64,000 nucleotides of DNA from Polytrichum commune (taxonomy: Eukaryota; Streptophyta; Polytrichopsida; Polytrichales; Polytrichaceae). This document shows positions 53,142-64,000 of this stretch, piece by piece; within the stretch, counting starts at the first letter, position 1, and each line of letters begins with the position of its first letter. The stretch lies in the NCBI GenBank assembly GCA_950295325.1, contig OX485806.1:9920001-9984000 (forward strand), written 5' to 3'. Below the pieces are notes generated by a model. The model was not told the origin of the DNA. It worked only from the letters and a program-made list of their open reading frames with translations, and searched no databases. The translations under genes were made by a program, and so were the position numbers.

Positions 53142-53388
53142 CAGGTCGCTGAAATACAGTAGCTGGTAATTGTCGTGGGTCACCAACCATCACACACCGG
53201 CCTCTGAGCCTTTTGAGAGCTATAACAACCTCTGCTTCAACAGCCTGCAACACAATGACTCATTAACAAAAACTCTTTGAGAATTCTTGCCATTTAAAGA
53301 GTTAAAATAATGCTCTCACAAGATAGATAATAACAAGGAGCTTGTGAACAAGAATTCAGATACTGTTCACTAACCTGAGCTGCCTCGT
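53142..53388 (-). CDS. Upf1/Sen1-type SF1 helicase fragment (motifs II and III)
   Basis: A 14-nt micro-exon 53388-53375 (ctcag|..|gttagt) encodes DEAAQ, the Walker B box of Upf1-like helicases. Exon 53244-53142 follows and reads AVEAEVVIALKRLRGRCVM then VGDPRQLPATVFQRPG, the motif III region. Family members unwind RNA or RNA-DNA hybrids. The ATP-binding Walker A motif (GxxGTGKT) and the RecA2 motifs were not found nearby, so this is a partial copy. Confidence 0.7.
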
Positions 53389-53586
53389 CTGAGCACCTCC
53401 CAAATAATTTGACAGCCACACCACATCATTCAATAAGTTAGTTACTGTATACTAACTTTGTTGACATTTCCACCAAAGTATATATACTGGAGCTGACAGT
53501 GGTTAGATGACCAAGGCCTTCCAACACAGACCTTCCACAACCACCACATGCGGGGTATACACAAGGAGATGAACTACAAGACAAAC

Positions 53587-54316
53587 CTGGAGAGTTGTAG
53601 ACGTCGCACTAAGGGCCACTTCACACATGAGCCAAGAGCCGTGACCTTGTAATGGTGAGGACCCTTGACTCTCATCCAAAGGCCGTACCATGGGTGTTGG
53701 GAAAGCCATTTTATGTAGTCTTTGGCCCTCAAGCATAGTGTGAAGGGAGAATGAACCATGTTGCGGGACCATTGCATATTTTGTTGGCGGAAAAAGAGGG
53801 GAGGATTTGGTTTAATATAATATGTCTCCAAGTTTATCAATTTAAGATAACTACTTGGTGGTGTTTGTCTGTCCTGGAATCTGTCTTGGAATCTGTCCTG
53901 GAATCTGCCATGCAGTCTGTCCTGAAATCTGTCCTGCTGGAAAAAAATATTAAAAAAATCATGGTCTCCCGGAATTTCGTCAAGCCCACCTCTTGGAGGT
54001 GGGCCTGACGCAAATTCCGGTAGACCATGCACCCTTATCCACAACTAGCCATGTAGGACTCCATGTAGACTTTTCATCCACGAACTTTTCTTTGGGCCTT
54101 TAGGCCTTCACCTCCTAGTGTGAAGTGAACTTGGACGGTCTCCGCCTTTTCGACCAATGAGAGCTCTTACATTGCCATGGTCAAGGGCCTTCAGCCTTGT
54201 GTGTGAAGTGGCCCTAACAGAACCCCCAGGCTTGAAGAATGAAATAAGCCTCTCTGATGAATCAGTGGCAACTGTAATAGATGATTGCAGAAGACTCTCT
54301 TCCTCTGCAGACGGAT
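53587..54316 (-). CDS. Exon split by a MITE, upstream of the helicase fragment
   Basis: With the MITE (53613-54214) and one TAA duplication removed, a 125-nt exon remains between acceptor cttgcag and donor ctccag|gtttgt. It is open in one frame: PSAEEESLLQSSITVATDSS, then ERLISFFKPGG. The product is not recognised. In the genome as it stands the frame is broken by the insertion unless the MITE is spliced out. Confidence 0.5.
53613..54214. mobile_element. Tourist-like (PIF/Harbinger)-type MITE, 602 bp
   Basis: Ends GGGCCACTTCACACATGAG and ..ttgtgtgtgaagtggccc; TAA duplications at 53610-53612 and 54215-54217. The interior holds five ~14-bp tandem repeats (tgtcctggaatc type, 53868-53938) and a hairpin (ccggaatttcgtcaagccca / tgggcctgacgcaaattccgg, 53968-54020). 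It shares subterminal motifs such as gaccaatgagag with the copies at 37.2-37.9 kb. Confidence 0.85.
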
Positions 54317-55964
54317 CTGCAAGCAAATGCTTGAAATATCATAATCTGCATATTGAGAACTGCCACAAATATCAGTGGTTTCATAATATCAACCACCGGT
54401 GTAATTGTTTAGACATGAACAATTTTATCTGTGTTTGATTCATCTGATCTCTATTTTGGGAAATCACCTGAATAATAAGTTATAACTTACGAGTCTTGCT
54501 TTAGTTAATTTGCAGATAATTAAATAATCCTTATATTTCAGACGAAGTCTCTGTCGTAAAACGCACCAGAGTTCTCTGTTCAATTTCTTCCCTTCCCTGG
54601 TTACATCGCATGTGGAAAAAATTGGGTCTCGGTTCCTGTATCTGGGTTTTGCAAGATAAAAAGCTGCACTTTTTTTTATCTTTGCAACGCATCAACTTTA
54701 GCTCTGCCAAAATTTTGAAGCCCAATAGTTGTACACAACAGATCAAATGGGTTGACGCAATAGAAGAAGATCGAGGACCAAAATGCACGCATTGCCGATT
54801 ACGTTAATGTCGTCGCATGTGTGAATATAATCCCTACAACCTCGATGCCGACCAATTCCATCACTTCGGGCTTCTAATTAGATCAAATCCACAAGGACGA
54901 AATTGTCGCACTTCTTAAGGGCAAACGATAATTCTACATGCCCACAATGCTCGAAATTGGTCGCTAATTAGAAGTCCCTTCACAGTGCAAAGACGGGTAA
55001 AAAAATCAACAGCAAGGTCGGAGACTTACCTCATATTGACGGTCGCTGGATTTCAAAGAGACGTTTCGGCGGTGAGTTGGTGTCTACCTAAGTGGCCGTA
55101 GCAAGGAATCCGCAGCAGCGGCAACAACAAGAAAGAAGAGGGAAAACACGGGGAAAACATAAAATGACGGCAATGCGAAGATACTAGGATTGGTAGATTT
55201 ACGACGTTTTCAAGGTTTCGGATTGGCGACGTGGCCTCAGCAGAGGCCAGATTCCTGGTTCGCCTCCCATAGACTTCTTCTCGACAAATGTTGAGAATAG
55301 TTTGCACTATGTCTTCAAATTTATTGAATACCTTACACTCGGTAGTCAACACGACATTGTGGGGGTTGGGGGGGGGGTGCTATGTATTCACTACAGAAAT
55401 CAACACACATGCACTTCCCATAACCATAACCAAACAAGGGGAGGTTTGATTTTCTCTATCCGATATTTGTTGGTGTTTCATCATAGATATGCTAATGCAA
55501 TACATACATATCTCAAAATATTATTATGATCAATAGAAAATGGAGATCAAGTAAAACTATCATGATACCGTAGCATCATAGCTGGTTTGTGCAAAAATAA
55601 TTCCCAAATAAAAAACCGATTTTTTTGGAAATTATGAACCCAATCAAATGAATAAGTGAAATTTTATATTAGGAAAAAAAAGAATTAATGGAAATTTTGG
55701 ATTGTTCTAAGCTCCAACCATGTCAATGCGCCATAAGAGGTTGCATGCTAACGCGTTAATGGCTCGGCGCCCTGCTCACTCAAAGCGGCAAACTCTCTTT
55801 CTATATCCATCTCCCTCTCCTCCTTGCTAATAGGGATATAAAAAAAATCAACCCGTCGTTGTTTTGGTGCCATTTCTAACACCCTTCTCACACATGTCAA
55901 AGTGCAAATACATACAAAAGACCTAACACATACATTGTGCAAAGACAAACAAGAGCCACACTAA

Positions 55965-56557
55965 TGCCCCTTTCCCACCTGGCTCTAGCTAATACCAGGT
56001 GGGGTGCCCTAGAACCCCAGAGGTTAAGCTGTCCCTTTTGCTCTCAGGGTCGGAGGAGCTTTTGTTGTGTGACTTACTATTTCGGGTTTAGGGATTCACT
56101 AGTGTTCTCCACCTGGTTTGCATTTTACGTTTGTCAGAAGCCACCTCGGCATATACAGATACAAACTAACTGACCTTCTTCGCTGAAGCTTATCTAAACC
56201 GACATTCTCTGAGAAATCAGAGCAGGTTCCACTACATGTTACTTGACTTCGTTTTAGCAAGGCTCTTAAAAACTAAGTTTTTGCAAATATGGCAGTTGGC
56301 CCCAGGATAGCTAAAACCTGCTGCAGCCAATCCGGGGCCACTGCCATTGCATACTTAAGTATCTAGAAAGTGTGCCGGATTTCTAGTAACAGTAACTAGG
56401 CTCGGTGATCGGGAAGGTTTTAAACCATTTCTAAAGTGGCCATGTTAGCTGTCCACCTAGGCTCGGCACTAAATACCACCGATAAGTGAACCCTAGATAA
56501 CTAATACCGGTTTTAAACTAAAACTACTTCTAGCTAATGTCAGGTGGGAATGCCCCA
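55965..56557. mobile_element. Tourist-like MITE, 593 bp
   Basis: Left end TGCCCCTTTCCCACCTGG, right end ..caggtgggaatgcccca, with a TAA duplication at 55962-55964 and 56558-56560. Subterminal agctaat..cc repeats occur at both ends. No coding region. Confidence 0.75.
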
Positions 56558-56759
56558 TAAGTAAGGTGGATACTTAGGTTTAAGGCCAAGAAGCCACCAC
56601 GAATGAATAAAAAAAAACAATAACCTACTTCCAGTACTACTGGACCTTACCAAAGAAACGAATTAAATTATTTAAATCATAGGACTAACGAAATTTCATA
56701 AATTATATTTTTAGTTGCCGAACCTTATTTTTTGAAAAATAAATAAATATTCGTTTTGA

Positions 56760-57480
56760 GGTGCACGACCCAACTATGGTGCTACGGTATAACATCCACA
56801 TACCTCATCCATTGGAAATTGATAGTCCCATCTTATGGGGACCTGTGTATTTATTTAAGGAGTATCAACACACTGTATACACTTCCAATAACCATAACTT
56901 AGGGTTGGTTTAGACTACGATGAAGAAGTGCACTGGTCAAGAATGTTAGGGGTTGGAGCAATATGATTGGCTACAAAATGGGTTCTTCACCAACTGGGGT
57001 TTACGCTGTGGCCAAGACTTCTCCGGTGGACAACTTCAAGCATGGATGAAAAAAAAGACATGGCTGCCAACACTTTTTGCTGGGAGAGTTATCGGGGGGT
57101 CAAGTTTCTTGGGCAACCCCAAACCCTTGGAGAAGAAACTTGGCCTCTAGAGAACTCCAACTCTAGGCATTTATTTATTTATTTTATTTTCCATCTTGTG
57201 TGCCTTACCAACTGTTGCCTCAAATTACATTGTCTTGGGCTGAAATTCTTGACCGGGCGGTGCATTTCTTCACTGTAGTCTAAACTGACCCTAAATAAAA
57301 GGAGATATGATTTTCAATCCGATTTTTGTTTATGTTTCTTCATAGATTGGCTAATGCAACAAAAAAAATTGCAAGACTATTTTAAAGAAGAAACTTATTA
57401 ATCAATAGAAGATGGAGAAGAGAAAAAAACTAACCAAACAACACCCACATACCTTATCCATTTGAAATTGAGAGTCCCAT
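56760..57480. repeat. Repeat family R2, copy split by a MITE (second copy 55340-55600)
   Basis: 56760-56898 plus 57295-57480 together parallel 55355-55600. Shared landmarks are cacttccaataaccataac, gatatgattttcaatccgat, gtttcttcatagattggcta and atcaatagaagatggaga. A MITE interrupts this copy at 56902. Confidence 0.6.
56902..57291. mobile_element. MITE with ~33-bp inverted repeats, 390 bp
   Basis: The left end GGGTTGGTTTAGACTACGAT and the right end ..actgtagtctaaactgaccc are inverse. It is flanked by TTA on the left and TAA on the right, so the duplication may be TA or an eroded TTA/TAA. It is inserted into repeat R2; the other R2 copy at 55.4 kb shows the empty site. Confidence 0.75.
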
Positions 57481-57683
57481 GTTATTGGGACGGATAGGCT
57501 TCTAAGGGTTAAACTTTAAAGGAGCCAAAAAGTAACAGACAAAAAGGTATGGAATGAGGAAACCCAAAAGTTTGATTAAATCCAATGCCATGTTGGACGA
57601 CGTCATCTCCGATGATCCGCATAAAACCCTAAATTAATCCTTGCCATTTCCGTTTTACAATCAACACTCTCTCTCTCGCAGCT

Positions 57684-58714
57684 ATGATCCTGGCGCGCCG
57701 AGACTGCAAATCACTTCTTGGACATGTGAGTGCCTCAAGTTTTTGCAACTCTGCGATTCCGTGTTTCTTCTTAAAGTTATGGCGATGTCGTGAGGGTCAA
57801 ATTTGAGCATTGGGTATGCACATGCTTTGGTTTAGCTGGAGCTAGGGTTTCGGATTTCTCTAGTGACCATGATTTTGTGGGTCAAATTTCAAGCCATTCT
57901 GCGATTCTGTTATTTTCTTCTTTTTCCTTTGAAGGTCATGGTATTGCCTTGAGGGTCAGATTGTGCAACTGATGTTCTGTATACGTACTTTAATTCGCTT
58001 CTTAAAGTTATGTCGATGTCGTGAGGGTCGAATTTGTGCATCAGGTATATACATACCTTTGTTTTATCGGAGTTAGGGTTTCTAATTTCTCCCGTGACGA
58101 TGAAAATTTTGTTCTTCAAAATTTGCGCAATTCTGCGTTTGCTTGTTAAGGTCAGATTTGTTAAGGGCGTGGCGGTGTTGTGATGGTCAAGTTGTATCCT
58201 GAATTTTACATACATACTCCGCTTTTAGTGTGTTCCGGATTTCTCTTGTGGTACGATGAAGTCTGTGCTTCAATTTTCAAGCTATTCTGCAATTTTGTGT
58301 TTTCTTGTGAAGGTCATGGCGTGAGGGTCGGATTGTGCACTGATTTACATAATTTGATTATCCTGGGGCTAGGGTTTCCAAATATCTCCTGTGACGATGA
58401 GTTTGGTCTTCAGTTTTATGCAAGTCTGCAATCCTGGGTTTGCTTGTTAATGTCATTGCGGTGTTGTGAGGGTCAGATTGTATGCTGATTCTCTACATAC
58501 ATACTTTTGCTTTTATTGAGGTCGGGTTTTGGATGCTCTCGTGATGATGAAGTCTGTGGTTTAGTTTTCAAGCTATGCTGCGATTTTTGTTTTCTTGTGA
58601 AGGTCATGGGAGGGTCACATTGTGCACTGTTTTTCTAAATGCTTTGTTTGGTTTAGAGTAACTGAGGTTTTTTGTGCGTTCTGTCATGTGAATCGTTTCT
58701 CACAGATTGGTTGA
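57684..58714 (+). other. ATG101 leader: upstream ORF across a 980-bp 5' UTR intron
   Basis: A likely leader intron runs 57726-58705 (donor acat|gtgagtgcc, acceptor tctcacag|att). If spliced, an ATG at 57684 opens a 16-codon uORF that crosses the junction and stops at TGA 58712-58714, about 80 nt before the ATG101 start. The transcription start is not visible, so inclusion of the uORF in the mRNA is inference. Confidence 0.45.
57770..58640 (+). repeat. ~145-bp tandem repeat array filling the ATG101 leader intron
   Basis: The motif gtgagggtca (with variants) recurs near 57791, 57951, 58021, 58181, 58321, 58468 and 58611, mostly 140-160 bp apart. Each is followed by variants of 'tgtgcactgat...tacatacatactt', 'gagctagggtttc.gatttctc' and 'tcaagctattctgc'. 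Copies are degenerate. Confidence 0.8.
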
Positions 58715-58796
58715 AGGCCGTGTGAGGGTAGTCAGAGGTTTACTTGCGAGGAGGAGAATCAAAGGGGGCAGCTTAAAGTAAAGAGGGAGCTCGGCC

Positions 58797-61071
58797 ATGA
58801 ATTGTGAGGTGTTCTATCTGAAAGAGCTTGTAAGGCCCCATTCCCTATCCATTTGAGTGTTCTAGATGCTTGTTGGTATTGTAGGAAGGTTTGATCATGT
58901 TATTGTGCAAATACACATGGCATGCAATCAAATGTGGTGCCCTTCAGCTGATGTGTGTTAGTTGGTGATTTATGTTTCTTGCTTTCTTTAATTGGCTTCA
59001 CATTGGAACTGCACATTTGGGACCTTGGGCGCTTGTTAATCAGACACGAAGTGTAGGAGGAAACTTATGCTTTAGAGTAGTTAATTTTCATCAGAGTCGG
59101 GATGAAATGAAGAGCATCAGCTTCTCTTCTGCCGATGTTCCTTGTTGAATTTGTTTGTTTGTTTTGGAGGACAATTCACACATGGCTATTGTCTGTGTAT
59201 CATAGAAATTGATTGCATTCTAGGGTAACAGGTGCCGCTTGTGTTATGGGCTTGACATTATTTTAGAGCTTATAATGACATTGATTATTGTATTTATGGA
59301 GTGTTATTTTTTGGCTAAAATCTGCAGGAAGTCGAGCACTATCAGATTCGAGAGGTTCTAAGATGTATGTAGTGGCCGCCTCATGAACTCCTCTTGCATT
59401 TGCAAATTGATTATGGACAACATTGCAGTGGAATGCCGAACTTTTAAGGATGATGTAGGTTGTTGGCTCCATTACGATGCTCATTAGGATACAAAACCAG
59501 CGGAGGTTGCGGGAACTGTGTTTCTGTGAATAAAATGGATTGCTGTGACTGATGGTGTCTTCTGTGCAGGCATTCTACACACGATTATGTTCAACAGAGC
59601 ACTAGGATTGGTGCGGCCTCAAGAAAGAGACCCAGTACTTTTTGAGATCACCTATGTATGTGCTTCACTTCCCATTACAACCATGATTACATGAAGAAGT
59701 TCTCCTTATGTTTAGGAGCTAGATGGGATAATGATAAACATATGCTTATGAGATGTACATATGATCCCCAGATGGGATGTTGGAATAGGTACTTAATGAC
59801 TTGTGTATTGAATCTTTCTAATAGCTCACTTTCGTACTTTTAAGTACACCATGTTTTTTCTCTATAGATTCGATAAACTATTAGTACCTAAATGGGGATA
59901 GTGTATGCAAGAAGATGGATGGCTTCTTGTTCTATCTAAGTGTTTTGAAGAATCCACATAGTGAGGTGGAAGGTGAGGGACGTTGCCACATTTTTCTGAG
60001 ATGCTGGCGACTCCGGTCTTTCTAATATATTTTTTGGTTCTGTTGTCACCAGGCTCATTGTGGAGACTCCGCTACAGAGAAAAAGATTGAGGAAAAGATT
60101 GACCTTTTCATGTCATGGGTCGAAAAGTATCCAAACAAAAAGTCCCGGGTATGCTGCGAAATGCCTGTTCAATTTCATTGTGATACTTTATGTGATGGTT
60201 TAACCATCATCTTGTTTGGTTGCATGTGCCTTCAACTCTTCTCAATTTGCCTTTGATGTGACAGGTCTGCTTGTCCTTCTACGAAACAAAAAACAAGCAC
60301 ATGGCATGGTTTGTTAAGGTAGAGCGTTTATATTGGGAACAATGGTTCATTCAGCTCAATGTCATCCCTCCTGCACCTTCTCAAACTAAATCCTATTATG
60401 ACAGTTCACAGTCAGTTGACACTGGAGGTGAGTCTCCTTTTGATTACCATGATCATCCTTGATTTCTGTTAGACCGTTATTGACGATCCTTCTCAATTGC
60501 ATGTTGGGGTTCAGAACTAAAGTGGGGAAGATAATTCTGGTGGTTCTTGTTTGCAAATTTGGTCTGTCCTTATGACTTACACATTGCTCATGTTTGTATG
60601 ATTGGTGATGCTTTGGTAACACCTGTGGTGTCAATATGATATGCAGAACCAATGATGGATGAAAGGCAAAGGCGTCATGCAGCTTTAGAGACGGCTTTGC
60701 GAGAGGTTATAAATCAAATTTTGCAACATGTCAATGAGAAAAAGGATCACATTCCACCAGTTTTGCATCCAGACGTTGTCGTCTCATTCCCTTTTGAAAT
60801 TGCAATCCCAAGGTACATAATCACAACTTCCAGGTTCATATTTGTAAGAATCTATACAAACCGCAGTATGTCCTTGTAAATTCTAGAGCAGAGTCCTACT
60901 ATATTTTCTTTCATGCATTCATTGTTTGTCCAGTCACAAATCAGTTTTTGCATCACTCGCCATAAGCTAATGAGTGAATGCTATGTGGTCCACAGCGCAT
61001 CAGACTCATCTTTCAGCATGGACATGTTCAAGAGGATGTTGCAAACTGGCCCCCCCACTATGCTCAGCTAA
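58797..61071 (+). CDS. ATG101: Autophagy-related protein ATG101 (218 aa, seven exons)
   Basis: Exons: 58797-58829, 59328-59364, 59570-59655, 60053-60148, 60265-60427, 60647-60812, 60996-61071, all GT-AG, 657 nt. The protein starts MNCEVFYLKELEVEHYQIRE and contains CILHTIMFNRALGLVRP, EKKIEEKIDLFMSWVEKYPN, KVERLYWEQWFIQLN, VNEKKDHIPP, VVSFPFEIAIP and ends MFKRMLQTGPPTMLS. ATG101 is a HORMA-fold subunit of the ATG1/ULK kinase complex that starts autophagosome formation, partnering ATG13. The WF finger of the family is kept as AWF within KHMAWFVKVERLYW. The length is typical of plants. No frameshift or premature stop. It is the clearest intact single-copy gene here besides actin. Confidence 0.96.
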
Positions 61072-64000
61072 ACTCTGTAAATTCTTACTCGTGTACATAG
61101 GCTTTTCGATGGATATTTATGTTTATTTGTCCCAAAACAGCATTGTTACTGCAGTTAGTGCAAGTTTAGTATTTTTCAGTTGCTGACTATGGGCACGGTA
61201 TTAGTAGTTCATGGCAGGATGTACATGAAACATGTTCAAACAGCCGCCCCTAAAGTTTAGTAATCTCCTGAATTGCTTCCTTTAATATGCCAAAAGAGCG
61301 TATGTGGAACAACTATGTGATTATATCACCAGCATCAGCAGGGAATTGGTATACTTGGTGAAGTGCATTTCTGTATAAAAGGATGAATGAGCTTGCCCAG
61401 CCTGACCTGATTGCTGCAACAATGGATCAATTTAACCTTTAAAGGCCAAGAGAGATTTTTTTTTTCTGTTCTTTTCTTTGGCCAGTCACCTCTGCCATTC
61501 CATACCAGTGTATATGTTTACGTTATAATCTTTGAACTAGGACATGTGGATGGCTAAAACTTTTTGTGAACAATCCTCCCTTCACGCACATGCCATACGT
61601 ACGGTCAAATCCTCCAATAGAGGTCTAGATTTTCTTTTATTAAGCTGTTGAATTGGGATGACATTTTTGAGGCTATTTTGGAGAGAAAACCCCAGTTTAT
61701 ATATACTCTTACATACGGCAGTTTTGAACTTTTAGAATAGATTGCCGCAAACTATGTACAATTGGAATAAGAATAAGCATGTTTTCACATACATGTTCAT
61801 GCTCATTATTTATTTCATCATGTGCTATAAGACACGGGGGATTGCAAGTATTGTTTCTTGGATGAACATAGATGAATTTTTTGAGACACGAGATGTCCTT
61901 GGATGGAAAAATCATTCTCATGTGAAAAACCTTGAGGGGAGGGGGGGAGCATACCATACATTGATCTCTCCTTCAAACCTCAATACACTTCTATACATTT
62001 GAACCAGGGTTTCGGGAGATTTTTGAGCTCAACCAGCTAAAATAAGTCCCTTCATAATTTCTACCGGTTTGATCGGTTGCAAACTTGTTGTCATTAATTT
62101 GGATCGGCCAACATCCTATATCTTCTTTCAAGTGCCGGTTAATTTCCTCTTCATTGTAATGACAACTGGCCAAAAACTCGGGAATTGATAAGTAAGTTGG
62201 TTTTCCAATTATATCTACAAACAACATACACCATTCAACAACAATGTCCAAAGAACATATCAGAATACAACAATAATATGTAATGATATCAACATCCAAC
62301 AAGAATGATCAACAATTTATCCGTAGCAAGAGTTGAACCTAAAATAAGCCATCAACCGGTTGATGGCCATGGATAAACTCTTCTATCATACCTAGGTCTT
62401 AAAACCTCATATTAGATTTGAGGCCACAACATGATAAAAGAGTAACCTAACATATCATACTATATACAAAAATGAAATTCACCAACTGTTAGAGTCAAAA
62501 TCAACAATATCATCTTCACCTTCAAGAGGAAAACGCCCTGAAAGGTATCTTTGTGGATGTGAAAACAACCATCTAAACTTTGTAGAGTTCCTTCATAAAG
62601 CTATGGCTTTCATTAGTACATTATCAAGATCACCACAAAGATCTTCCATAGACACACTCATAATACATTCTAAACGCTAGCCGTCAACAATGAAATGCAA
62701 TAATGAAGCAAAAGCATCGTTAAGTTTCCTGTGACCTACACGGCTGAGAACCTCCCTCATTCAATATCCGCCCATACCCTCGGGAGACCAGCCAATATCC
62801 GCCTATGCCCTCGGGAGACCCAACTCATTTCCGCCATTTTCTGAGCCTGAGGGGTTAAATTTCCTACATTATCTCATATTGGTCGGTTGATTTCCTATAC
62901 TCTTCATATTTAACTCGGTTATACGGCCGAAATCTCCCCCCAAAAATCGGTAATTTTGCAATTTCACTCGGCTAATTTACAACTAGCTGCCGGATCTCCC
63001 CGATCATTGATTTGAACAACAATGCGAGGTGGAACAAAACCTATTCCCTAGCTATATACTTTGTGAACCAAACTATAAGTTAAATACCCCTTTTTACACC
63101 TACGTCTTCCCATGCAATATTATGTTGAATTCAAGCCCGGGCCGAGGCATATAACACACATACCTTTGCTTGAATTTAGTGGTTGTTTAGTTTTCTCCCC
63201 AATGAGATGGAAGGAATGTGTTCCAAGATAAGTGTTGCCAAGCAAGCCCGTTAGTTTACAAAAATTGATCTTGACATCACCCACTTTATGCTTTGACCTC
63301 GATGAAGTTCTTGGCAATGAGTTTTTTGGGCGTATAATCGGTCAAGATCCTCGTGTTTCGAGTCCAACCGGTTACATGGTGACATCTTCCGGTTTTTCTT
63401 TGATTAACTTGTGATACATTCTATAGATTCTTGTGAAACGATGGGTGAGGTTCCCAAAGTCTTGAACTTCCACCGGCTATTTCTCAAACTCAACCGGTTC
63501 ATTTTGAAATAAGTGGCTAATTCTTGGTGGCGGTAGAGGGAAGGATCACTAGGAGCCACTTAGAAATTTCCCAAGAGGACGACTTCCAAGCCTTTGCCTA
63601 CAAGGATGGGGAGAGTGTTATGGTCCACGCCTTACGTGGTCCTTCTTCTTAACCCATTTTGCCCCACGGGTGCATTTTCATTTCCTTGAGGAAGGAGGTT
63701 CTTGACCACCATTGACCTTGAGCGGCTTTTCTTTTCATGCCACGTGTTATCATTGTGTTTACGATTGGCCATGTAGTTGGTTTCAATACACGTCTTTGAG
63801 ATAAAATGACTTCATGTTTTGATCAACTTTGAGAAGATCCGAAGTTGAAGTTTTCGTGTACGGAGTACCAATGAGGATAAGATTTTTTGATTATTTTAGA
63901 TGATATGGTCGAATGTTCTCTTGTTAATAGAGATCGGATGCCGTTTCTTAAATCTGGAATATTTACATGTGATAATTTGATTTTTCAAATTCGGACTTCA
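61072..64000. other. ATG101 3' flank and repeat-like DNA, no gene recognised
   Basis: The ATG101 3' UTR probably ends before about 61.5 kb. Further on, 62768-62822 holds a direct repeat of about 27 bp (caatatccgcc..ccctcgggagacc). A palindrome catcaaccggttgatgg lies at 62350-62366. AACCGGTT-type octamers recur at about 62.06, 63.37 and 63.50 kb. A 103-codon minus frame (62302-61991) has no recognised domain. Confidence 0.5.

Larger units (their letters stand above)
54317..57600. other. No gene recognised; repeat-rich
   Basis: It contains two MITEs (55965-56557, 56902-57291) and two copies of a longer repeat (55340-55600 and 56760-57480). A short minus frame at 55930-55748 (MAPKQRRVDFFYIPISKEER) has coding-like composition but no recognised family. 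Confidence 0.5.

Noticed and set aside
57600-58700. Separate upstream gene with ORFs at 57790-58488
   Set aside because: These frames lie in the tandem-repeat leader intron and repeat-related frames recur in each unit.
61991-62302. 103-codon minus ORF downstream of ATG101
   Set aside because: No recognised domain, AT-rich, overlaps repeat-like DNA.

Overview
The window looks like nuclear DNA of a streptophyte plant or charophyte-grade alga that still makes flagellated cells. The reasons are spliceosomal GT-AG introns, a plant-type actin with introns at the classic plant positions, a plant-type ATG101, and a long gene whose exons match the flagellar central-pair protein CPC1/SPEF2, which seed plants without motile sperm have lost. 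Intergenic and intronic DNA is AT-rich and full of small non-autonomous DNA transposons, while exons are GC-richer. The exact species cannot be named from the sequence. || Layout. (1) About 1-25.4 kb, minus strand: one very long gene, SPEF2/CPC1-like, with at least 23 exons recovered between 24404 and 1392. An adenylate-kinase-like domain lies in the middle (16724-10092). The gene probably starts above 24.4 kb and runs off the left edge. Its 0.3-2 kb introns carry several MITE families, some with intact target-site duplications. (2) About 27.1-27.5 kb: a broken class-I small heat-shock protein copy. (3) 28988-42741: a 13.8-kb palindrome-like structure. Two actin genes lie in opposite orientation on arms of 4.79 and 4.77 kb around a 4.2-kb spacer, and are transcribed away from each other. 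The outer 3.7 kb of each arm, with the whole coding region, appears identical. The inner 1.06 kb (leader intron, leader exon, proximal promoter) has diverged. The spacer holds at least three fold-back elements. (4) About 44.6-54.3 kb, minus strand: a row of exons from unrelated genes (SF1 Upf1/Sen1-type helicase, FCA-like RRM protein, Eyes-absent phosphatase) arranged in one direction, with a decayed GIY-YIG nuclease ORF between them and a Tourist-like MITE inside one exon. This looks like a chimeric locus built from captured gene fragments. (5) 57.6-61.1 kb, plus strand: a complete seven-exon ATG101 gene, preceded by a leader intron made largely of a ~145-bp tandem repeat. (6) 61.1-64 kb: no gene recognised. 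|| The genes are not functionally linked: a cytoskeletal actin pair, an axonemal protein and an autophagy-initiation factor sit side by side. The notable biology is structural: the actin inverted duplication with a sharply bounded homogenised block, the chimeric exon train, and the nested, well-dated transposon insertions.
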